Source of the DNA: Pomphorhynchus laevis
Taxonomy: Eukaryota > Acanthocephala > Palaeacanthocephala > Echinorhynchida > Pomphorhynchidae
DNA length: 64,000 bases
Direction of reading: 5' to 3'
Assembly (NCBI GenBank): GCA_012934845.2
Contig: WNNJ02001344.1
Span: 1 to 64,000 of the forward strand
Shown one piece after another: positions 57,065-64,000 of this stretch. Under the pieces are notes generated by a model. That model was not told the DNA's origin and did not search any database. It saw only the letters and a list, made by a program, of their open reading frames with translations. The position numbers and the translations under genes were made by a program. Positions within the stretch are counted from its first letter, which is position 1. The number at the start of each line of letters is the position of its first letter.

Positions 57065-59665
57065 AAAAATATAAATAAATATAATAAAAATATTATTACT
57101 AGAATGTCAGCGAGCGTGACTCAATAGACACCGTCACAATTTAAAATATAAAAAGGAAACTAACAACAAAGTAATTAAAAATTAGTCAGTTTCTTCAAAG
57201 TAGATACAAATCCGTCTGTTTGTTTGCTTCACCACTTCCGCCGGTAAACTGTTCCAAGCTGGAATGACACGCACGGCAAAATTAATGTTTCTTTTTTTAC
57301 ACAAGTGTTAGCGTTGTAACATAAGTGGATGTCCACGTAATCTTGAGTCATTTCGCGTACGAAATAGACTTCTAACGGGATTCTCAGGATTGGTCATCGA
57401 AGCCACACTACAACTAGGTCATTTAGTGCTCGAAGTGAAGATAACGAAGGCATATTAAGGCGACTTAACCGTTCCTTATAAGTAAGGTTATGAAGGCCCG
57501 CTACCCGTTTAGAAGAACGTCGCAATACCTGTTCAATACGAAACTCTTCCGATTTGTTAACTGGGTATGATGCTGGAGAACAATAGTTTAGAACACTTGA
57601 ACAGAGAGTAGTGAATAAAAGTTTAAATAACCCAATTTCTAATTTACTAAAACATCTGGAAATCATACCGGAAATTCGAGTTGCTCTAGCACATATTTGT
57701 TCCGTATTTTTTAAGTGCCTAGATCATCCGAAACGACAACGCCCAAGTCTCTATATTGACGAACCATAGGAATTGGTTGTAAGTTAATTGAGTAGCTATT
57801 TGTCGAAAACTTATTCCCTATGTGCATGTATGCACATTTTGTCACATTAATACTTAAACAGTTCTCAGTTGTCCAAAACGTAAATGTATCGAGATCAGAC
57901 TGTAACATTTGTCGGTCAAGGTCATTAACAACACAGCGATAGATCTTTAGATCATCGGCGTACAACAACGTTTTTGACAGCAGTTATGATGGGAGTTCGT
58001 TAATATATATTAAATAAAATTGGTCCTAAAATCGATCCTTGTGGTACACCACTACATATAGAAGTCCAATCCGACAAAGTCTCACTTACTCTGACTACTG
58101 CAGTTCTATCTAATAAATACGCACGAATCCAATTAACAATTATAGAATCAAAGTGTAGTCCTATAAGTTTGCCAATAAGTATATTATGATTGATTGTATC
58201 AAAAGCACGCGAGAAGTCCACGAATATCACGTCGGTGTCGACATCGGCATCAAAAGCACTGGACCAATCATCTCTAGCAATTAGAAGATTTGAACATGTT
58301 GATCTACTCGAACGGAATCCATGTTGGGCAGGATGTAAAATGTTATTTATCGAAATATTGCGGTTGATGTGTAATAAAATCAAACGCTCTAGTACCTTAC
58401 AGCAAATACATGTCAGACTAACTGGTCAAAAATTGCTGGCGCATGACCTATCACCTTTTTTATATACGGGGCAAACTATCGATTTTAGCCAGTCGAGTGC
58501 ATAAGGGAAATATGAGTATTCGATGTAGTGGACCGCAAATGCGGAAAGCTAATTCTCTAAATAAGATGGATGGCAATCCGTCAGGACCAGCAGAATGACA
58601 CCGTTTTAATCGTCGAAGTTGCTCATATACATGAGCGATAGAAATATGTGACGTCAAGTTAGATGATTTATTTTTCTGATGAAGGGTACCGTGTACAGTA
58701 ATTGATTCTTCTATTCTACGACAGAATGTGTCTACAAATGTATTAGCGACCATACAATCGTCGACAACTACTTTATTTTTGACACGTAACGGAAAGCATT
58801 TGCGTTTCGATCGATTTTTGGATGCACAATATTTGAAAAATAAACTTGGCTCATACTTGATATTATGAACGAGTGATTTCTCAAAGTAGAATTTCTTAGA
58901 TCTTTTAAGTGCCGTAAATCTGTTTCTTGCGTTTCGATATATTTGATATTATTCTTTAGATTGACAATACTGACGATAAAGGATCTTACACTCCTTAATA
59001 AGATTTCCTAACTCCACGTCAAACCACGGATTATTGTATTTACGGGAGAGTGAAGCACGTAAAGGCGCATATCTGTCTAGAAGAGAAGCAAGAGTATCTC
59101 GAAACAACCTCCATGCGCATTCCAATCCGACCACAAATGGGTCAAGCCAAACAACGCGGTCAAGTTACCTACCGATTGCGCTATAATCAGCCTTGAAAAC
59201 GTTGAGCTCGCTGTGACAAGTGTTTATGGAAGGCAGAACGAACGGAAAGAGAATTAACATACTGCAATGGTCATTATTCCCTATAGCTTGTATGTAGTCA
59301 ATATTTATCGGTAGATCATGGTTAGACAAACATAAATCTAATAGACTTCTAGAAGAGCCTCTGAAACGAGTGTCTTGATTTACGTATTGAAAGTAATTCA
59401 GCTCGTTTAATAAATTAAGTAGTTCAGAAGATTCCCAATCACAGCTGCTCAAACGGAAATAAGTAGACCAGTTTATACGTGGCATATTAAATCCTCCAAG
59501 TAAGATTAAGTTTTCGTAAGAGGCGAACCATTCTAAATCTTTCCGGAGGCGTTTGGTGGATGCCATAGGACTTCTGTACACAAGTCCAATGACAACAGAG
59601 GAATAAGGGCTTTCCAAACGACACCATATGGATTGGTAACTGAATGGTAGATGAATTATATTTAT
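57065..59665 (-). mobile_element. CR1-like LINE, copy A, inserted in the inverted-repeat arm
   Basis: Minus strand, 5'-truncated in the endonuclease. Pieces in order: endonuclease (VIGLVYRSPMASTKRL, NLILLGGFNMPRINWS), linker (NNPWFDVELGNLIKE), RT (HSAGPDGLPSILFRELAFRI; QHGFRSSRSTCSNLLIARDD; DVIFVDFSRAFDTI; SGVPQGSILGPILFNIY; LYADDLKIYR) and C-terminus (VLRRSSKRVAGLHNLTYKER; IPAWNSLPAEVV). Catalytic RT residues are kept, but frame changes split the coding into at least six segments. The 3' UTR ends in an A/T stretch near 57065. Confidence 0.9.
57394..58753 (-). pseudogene. RT domain of CR1-like copy A
   Basis: Frames 58753-58460, 58383-58000, 57968-57711 and 57666-57394 carry consecutive RT blocks with DVIFVDFSRAFDTI (motif A), SGVPQGSILG (motif B) and LYADDLKIY (motif C) intact. 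Frameshifts lie between the blocks. Confidence 0.85.
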
Positions 59666-59671
59666 TGGCAA
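58949..59671 (-). pseudogene. Endonuclease domain of CR1-like copy A
   Basis: Two frames, 59671-59165 (168 codons) and 59134-58949 (61 codons), cover the C-terminal two thirds of an apurinic-like endonuclease: GLVYRSP, a GDFN-like GGFNMPRINW (Asp replaced by Gly in the DFN motif), NNDHC in place of SDH, then the linker to the RT. Confidence 0.75.
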
Positions 59672-60245
59672 ATGAATATAAAATGTCTAATCAAATGAAT
59701 TTAAATTAATACATAGCATGGTCTGAACAATACCAGTTTTACGTAGACATAACGTTTTGTACATCCCTTTCAAACATTAATAACTTATCAGATCGGAGAC
59801 GTATAAGACAGTCTTTTTCAATATTATAATCTTTGTTATAGCACATGATACATTAATTATTAATCTATTTATAAATACTAGGTTAAATAATTGTTTTAAA
59901 TTTTAGGAACCTGTCAACTTATTATGTACGTTATATCATAATGATTTTATTCGTAAAGTAAGGATTTTGTAAATCTCGATTTTACTAAAAGTGTTGATTT
60001 TTTTAAAAAAATTCAAATGAATATAAAATGTCTAATTGAATCTAATCTAATTTGTACGTCCCTATCCAGCATTAATAACTTATTAGATCGGAGACGTATA
60101 AGACGATCTTTTTCAATATTATAATCTTTGTTATAGCACATGATATATGAATTATTAATCTATTTATAAAATACTAGGGTAAATAACTGTTTTAAATTTT
60201 CGAAACGTGCCAACTTATTATATACGTTATACCAGCGTATAATAA
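59667..60245. repeat. Right arm of large inverted repeat, outer part
   Basis: Reverse complement of 36265-36850, about 95% or better by eye, with the two tandem units in mirrored order. It ends at the word ATACCAGCGTATAATAATG, where CR1-like copy B begins. Confidence 0.88.
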
Positions 60246-60359
60246 TGAACGTAAGCTTCTACGTGAAGCTAAACAATGTTTGAAGTCTCGTATTGAAGCT
60301 GGTGAGTCAAACTTGACAATTCGAAATTTTCAGGTTGTGCGGAGGAAGACTCAAATACA

Positions 60360-61514
60360 TTGGATGCCTCTACAGGTAGATCATTCAATCCTTCCTCCGC
60401 CGCTCATAAGTCATTGGTAATTTCAAATATTTCATATGTGGATAATAAATGTTTAAGAAATATTGTCCATTACTCCTCCCCATTGTGGTCGGCTCTTGAG
60501 CGACGTAGCGAGGATTATCAGTCATACATACCGATATCGATGGCTCAGCAGACTCTACCCTTAAGCTTAGAATGTTTGTTATTATATACGAACGCCCGTA
60601 GTCTTCTTCCAAAAATTGACGAATTAAAACTCCGCATTGAGAATTCGCATCCGCTATTAGTTGCTATTACTGAAACATGGCTTCATGATAGAATTACTGA
60701 TGCTGAGATCTGGATTGAAAATTATACATCTTATCGAGTTGACAGATCTATCTGCAAGGGTGGTGGAGTGATTATCTATGTGCATAATAGTTTAGTGTTT
60801 AAATTGCTAGATGTACGAGCGTCCGATGGAATCGAGTTATTGTGGGGTAGTGTGTCTCTTCCTACCCTTGGTTCAGTGACTTTAGGCTTAATCTATCGCA
60901 ATCCCACTTCAGATGTTTGTTGCTTGATCGATTACATTCTAGAGTTTGGTTCCAAACCAAATCTTTTTATAGTTGGTGATTTCAACTTAGCGACAGTAGA
61001 TTGGAACACCTACACATCTTCTGTGTGTAGTCCGTCCACATCATTATTTCTTGATATGATTAACTCGCTAAACCTTTCCCAACATGTTTCAAAATTTACC
61101 CGATTTTCCCAAGAAAATCAATCGCTACTTGATATTTGTCTAACATCGAATAAATACATTATACACAAAGTTACGTACTCCGATCCTTTGGGTAGGTCAG
61201 ATCACTGTGTTCTCAATTTCTACTCAGATTTTACACGTCCTTCAGCTTGTAGATTACAACAGAATTCTTTAAATTATTTTAAAACTAACTTCGAACTTGT
61301 GCGTCAGAATCTATTAAGTATTTCATGGCTCAGTCCGTTTTATGTTGGGGTTGATAAGGCATGCTATCAGTTAGAAGCCACCCTTATGGAATTACTCATA
61401 CGATTTTCGCCCCGTAAAACCGTTGCAAATCGTATACACCATAAACCTTGGTTTGACAAAGAGTTAAGGAATGCTTTAAAATTAAAAAAAAATGAAATTC
61501 CAGTTGTTTTCTAA
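60360..61514 (+). CDS. LINE endonuclease domain (CR1-like copy B)
   Basis: A 384-codon frame (the first codon listed is a TTG within a longer open frame; the true start is upstream and truncated). It contains the complete APE-type endonuclease: LLLYTNARSLLPKIDELKLR, LVAITETWLHDRIT, GGGVIIYVHNS, GLIYRNPTSD, NLFIVGDFNLATVDW, SLLDICLTSN and GRSDHCVLNF, with Asn, Glu, Asp-Asn and SDH catalytic positions present. It nicks target DNA for target-primed reverse transcription. It then runs into HHKPWFDKELRNALKLK and stops after the A9 run, whereas related copies continue straight into the RT. Confidence 0.9.
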   Translation: MDASTGRSFNPSSAAHKSLVISNISYVDNKCLRNIVHYSSPLWSALERRSEDYQSYIPISMAQQTLPLSLECLLLYTNARSLLPKIDELKLRIENSHPLLVAITETWLHDRITDAEIWIENYTSYRVDRSICKGGGVIIYVHNSLVFKLLDVRASDGIELLWGSVSLPTLGSVTLGLIYRNPTSDVCCLIDYILEFGSKPNLFIVGDFNLATVDWNTYTSSVCSPSTSLFLDMINSLNLSQHVSKFTRFSQENQSLLDICLTSNKYIIHKVTYSDPLGRSDHCVLNFYSDFTRPSACRLQQNSLNYFKTNFELVRQNLLSISWLSPFYVGVDKACYQLEATLMELLIRFSPRKTVANRIHHKPWFDKELRNALKLKKNEIPVVF

Positions 61515-63309
61515 TAATAGTATTGATTACTGTAGGTATAAAGAGGCCAGAAATCGGTTCACATTTCTTAAACGCTTCAAACAATGTCAATTTGAAGAGA
61601 AAATTGCTCAAATGTCAATTCATAATCCTAAATCCGTATTCAATTATGCTAATTTCAACAACAAAAATAAACACATTGGTTCACTTGTTGATACTGATGG
61701 TTGCACATTGATTAAATATGATGACATAGCGAATGCTTTCGCTCAACATTTTTGCATAGGAGTTCGTAAATCCTCCTCCGTCACCAATGCCTCGTACTGT
61801 CCATCGAATATAAACATTCTTCAGATGTTTTCTGTTAATGATGTAGTGCTAGAGCTCAAGCGGCTTAAATCGTCAGGTTCTATTTGTCCTGATCGTTTAC
61901 CACCGGTATTTCTCAAGAATATCGCTGATGTTATCGGCATACCACTATATTGGATTTGTGTCGCCTCCTTGTACTTCGGTTGTGTCCCGATGAATTGGAA
62001 ACTTTCGTTGATAAGGCCCATTTTGAAGAAAGGTGATCCATCTTCAGTTGAAAATTATCGCCCGATAAGTCTAACGTGTGTATTCTGTCGAGTTTTGGAA
62101 AGGATAATATACCGCATTCTAAGCGATTATCTAGAATCCAACAAATTATTGTGTAACAATCAACATGGATTTCGAAGGGATCGCTCAACAATCACTAATC
62201 TCTTGATTGCCCAGAATAGCTGGGGTTCGTTAGTTGATAAGGGCTTTGATGTTGATATATTATTTTTTGATTTTTCAAAAGCGTTTGATATGGTTCCACA
62301 TGACATCTTGATTCAGAAAATGCGTGCTCTAAACATTGATCCACTTATTATTCGCTGGATAAAAGAATTTTTATCTAACAGATTCTATCAGGTTGTTGTA
62401 AATGGTTCTCTTTCTGATCCTTATCCGGTCAATGTTGGAGTTCCGCAAGGTTCGGTCCTCGGCCCATTGTTATTCTGTATTTTCATTAATGACCTTCCTT
62501 CCATTTTGAACTCACACTCTCTTTTATATGCAGACGACCTAAAAATTTGGCAGGCTATCCGGTCAGATTCGGACACGGTGCTAGTTCAATCGGATATCGA
62601 CAGCATTTCCAACTGGGCTTATATGAATGGTCTGTCACTGAATATATCAAAGTGTGCATGTATGCGTTTACAATCACGCAGTCATAGTGTGTATCCAACT
62701 TATCATCTTGAGGATCAGAACATTAAAGTAGTAACTCGTCTTAGCGACCTTGGAATAGTAGTTGCGAATGATTTTTCGACTAGTTGGAATACTGAGTTGG
62801 CTTGCTCGAAAGCAAATCGAATGGTTGGGATGATTCGTAGAACTTTTAGTGTGTTGAGTCCAGTTTCATTTAGAGCACTCGCCAACGCATTTGTGATCAG
62901 TCATCTTACCTATGCATCACAATGTTCGTTCCCAAGAACAGTATACGAGAAAAGTAGAATTGAAAATGTGCTGCGCCGGGCAACAAAGCTCGTAAATTCA
63001 GTTAAAGCCTTACCTTATAATGAAAGGCTAAAAAAACTTGGTATGGTTTCTATAAGCGACCTTCGGTTTCGGCGAGATATGTGTTCAACATGGGAAGCTT
63101 TACACAAGGGAAATCACGTCTTAAGAGAATTGATGACTGTTCGGAAAAGTCGGGCTTTGCGTGGACACAATTTTACTTTAGCCCATCGCCGAGTTATACG
63201 CTCTAAAACTGTACAATTTGGACACCGAATCGTAGGTAAGTGGAACCGATTAAGTGAAGAAATTGTCAACTCAAGATCGGTTTCAGCATTCAAACATAAA
63301 CTTTTGTGA
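61492..63309 (+). CDS. LINE reverse transcriptase domain (CR1-like copy B)
   Basis: A 605-codon open frame, overlapping the endonuclease frame by 23 bases in another phase. RT blocks in order: SGSICPDRLPPVFLKNI, RPISLTCVFCRVLERIIY, NNQHGFRRDRSTITNLLIA, DILFFDFSKAFDMVPHDI (motif A with catalytic Asp), VGVPQGSVLGPLLFCIFIND (motif B), LLYADDLKIW (motif C), LSDLGIVVANDF, and the C-terminal region ENVLRRATKLVNSVKALPYN to GKWNRLSEEIVNSRSVSAFK. All catalytic residues are present, so the protein could be active if joined to its endonuclease. The first ATG of this frame lies just after the A9 run and is unlikely to be a genuine start. Confidence 0.92.
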   Translation: MKFQLFSNNSIDYCRYKEARNRFTFLKRFKQCQFEEKIAQMSIHNPKSVFNYANFNNKNKHIGSLVDTDGCTLIKYDDIANAFAQHFCIGVRKSSSVTNASYCPSNINILQMFSVNDVVLELKRLKSSGSICPDRLPPVFLKNIADVIGIPLYWICVASLYFGCVPMNWKLSLIRPILKKGDPSSVENYRPISLTCVFCRVLERIIYRILSDYLESNKLLCNNQHGFRRDRSTITNLLIAQNSWGSLVDKGFDVDILFFDFSKAFDMVPHDILIQKMRALNIDPLIIRWIKEFLSNRFYQVVVNGSLSDPYPVNVGVPQGSVLGPLLFCIFINDLPSILNSHSLLYADDLKIWQAIRSDSDTVLVQSDIDSISNWAYMNGLSLNISKCACMRLQSRSHSVYPTYHLEDQNIKVVTRLSDLGIVVANDFSTSWNTELACSKANRMVGMIRRTFSVLSPVSFRALANAFVISHLTYASQCSFPRTVYEKSRIENVLRRATKLVNSVKALPYNERLKKLGMVSISDLRFRRDMCSTWEALHKGNHVLRELMTVRKSRALRGHNFTLAHRRVIRSKTVQFGHRIVGKWNRLSEEIVNSRSVSAFKHKLL

Positions 63310-63471
63310 CTTTTGTTTGTGAGTCTTTTTTTTTCTTTACTTTTCCTTTTCTTTTTTTAACAGTGCAACTGTGAGCTTTGCTCGTCTGTTTGTCGAAATG
63401 AGCTTAAAAAAAAGTTTGAGATAAAATAACATACATTTGGGAGATTAATTAATATACACATACAATAACAT

Positions 63472-63580
63472 CACGACAACCTCACGACAACCTCACGACA
63501 ACCTCACGACAACCTCACGACAACCTAACGACAACCTCACGACAACCTCACGACAACCTCACGACAATCTCACGACAATA
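63472..63580. repeat. 11-bp tandem repeat (CACGACAACCT)n
   Basis: About ten units with rare single-base variants, 50 bp after the CR1-like copy B 3' UTR. It may be the element's simple-repeat tail or a pre-existing satellite at the target. Confidence 0.93.
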
Positions 63581-63787
63581 AAATAACATACAATAAATAA
63601 CATACACAAATTACAATCGACTTTCCAGCAGTCATCCCGAGATACAAGGGCTCTGACTAGTGTGCATATTGAGTTTAAACTATCTTGATACCCATTAACT
63701 ACTTACAATCATATTACACAAATTACAATTGAAATTCTTAGCTGCTAACTAACAAATACTTACATTACTTACACTGAGGGAGTGGCA

Positions 63788-64000
63788 ATGCCTCGTGGCA
63801 AACCGTCTACAAGTAGACCATGCTGCTCATGTAACACTGATGCAGCAAGATGCAAAGGTTGCCGGTGCGCAAAAGCAGGCTCGAACTGCATAAACTGCAG
63901 AGCTCCGAACTGTACTAGAAAGACGAAAACTGTATACAATGACCCTGTTCATCAACCTAGAGCAAATACTACCGATAAAGTGCTAGAAATGCATAATGCA
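63788..64000 (+). CDS. Cysteine-rich ORF, open at the window end
   Basis: ATG at 63788 opens 71 codons to the last base without a stop. The start reads MPRGKPSTSRPCCSCNTDAA, then RCKGCRCAKAGSNCINCRAP and NCTRKTK, giving ten cysteines in ~35 residues with a CxCxKxGxxCxxC pattern that resembles CXC (tesmin/TSO1-type) DNA-binding repeats. Similar short modules also occur in proteins of mobile elements. GC content is well above the flanks, supporting real coding. Whether it is a host gene or another element cannot be decided from the part shown. Confidence 0.6.
   Translation, partial: MPRGKPSTSRPCCSCNTDAARCKGCRCAKAGSNCINCRAPNCTRKTKTVYNDPVHQPRANTTDKVLEMHNA

Larger units (their letters stand above)
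60246..63420 (+). mobile_element. CR1-like LINE, copy B (young, 5'-truncated)
   Basis: Starts inside ORF1 (NERKLLREAKQCLKSRIEAG then ESNLTIRNFQVVRRK, about 60249-60350), followed by full endonuclease and RT domains and a 3' UTR with A/T and pyrimidine tracts. Only one evident disruption, at an A9 run (about 61482-61490), separates the endonuclease and RT frames. The best-preserved element in the window and probably the most recent insertion. Confidence 0.92.

Noticed and set aside
63468-63585. The 11-bp repeat as a CRISPR array or telomere repeat
   Set aside because: No spacers, so not CRISPR; the unit does not resemble known animal telomere repeats and the tract is short and internal.

Overview
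The window reads as AT-rich nuclear DNA of an invertebrate animal. Host exons have GT-AG borders, PAN/apple modules are split by phase-1 introns, intergenic DNA is very long, and there is a dense burden of non-LTR retrotransposons. The mix of L2-like, CR1-like and R1/Jockey-like LINEs with Penelope-type RT fragments and hammerhead ribozyme motifs would fit a helminth-like genome, but nothing here fixes the phylum.

Layout. 0-1 kb: a hammerhead-related structured motif and a 559-bp element with 167-bp terminal inverted repeats, then a (TA)n tract. 1-6.5 kb: no gene. 6.6-16.7 kb: a nest of decayed LINEs (L2-like copies A, B, C with CR1-like tails between them). 16.7-20.6 kb: repeats only. 20.7-22.9 kb: L2-like copy D. 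23-29 kb: copies of a short structured repeat (family R-A) and no gene. 29.3-29.8 kb: an intact 155-codon host-like ORF with a KEN box. 30.1-31 kb: L2-like copy E. 32.4-35.7 kb: a CR1-like LINE with its 5' end. 36.2-37.2 kb and 56.5-60.2 kb: the arms of a large inverted repeat. Between the arms lie the host exons: two PAN-domain exons on the minus strand (38.7 and 46.4-46.7 kb) and a single-exon FRA10AC1 homologue (52.7-53.4 kb). The same interval holds an R1/Jockey-like LINE with a zinc-knuckle ORF1 bounded by ~540-bp direct repeats (39.8-44.6 kb), RT fragments of Penelope type, and a cluster of hammerhead motifs (45.3-47.9 kb). 57-63.4 kb: two CR1-like LINEs, one inside the right inverted-repeat arm and one nearly intact. 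The window ends in an 11-bp satellite and an open cysteine-rich ORF.

The strongest unexplained signal is a repeated ~73-nt motif, in four copies of three sequence classes. It carries the hammerhead core (CTGAYGA, GAAA, GUC) and three covarying helices, but its strands come in an order that no simple hammerhead permutation gives. Folded in one molecule the helices would all cross; in a reciprocal dimer they form two ordinary hammerhead cores. A canonical minimal hammerhead with a self-complementary stem III lies among these copies on the opposite strand.

All calls rest on reading the sequence by eye. No alignment, folding or database search was run, and element borders are good to about 10-50 bases unless tied to a codon or splice site.
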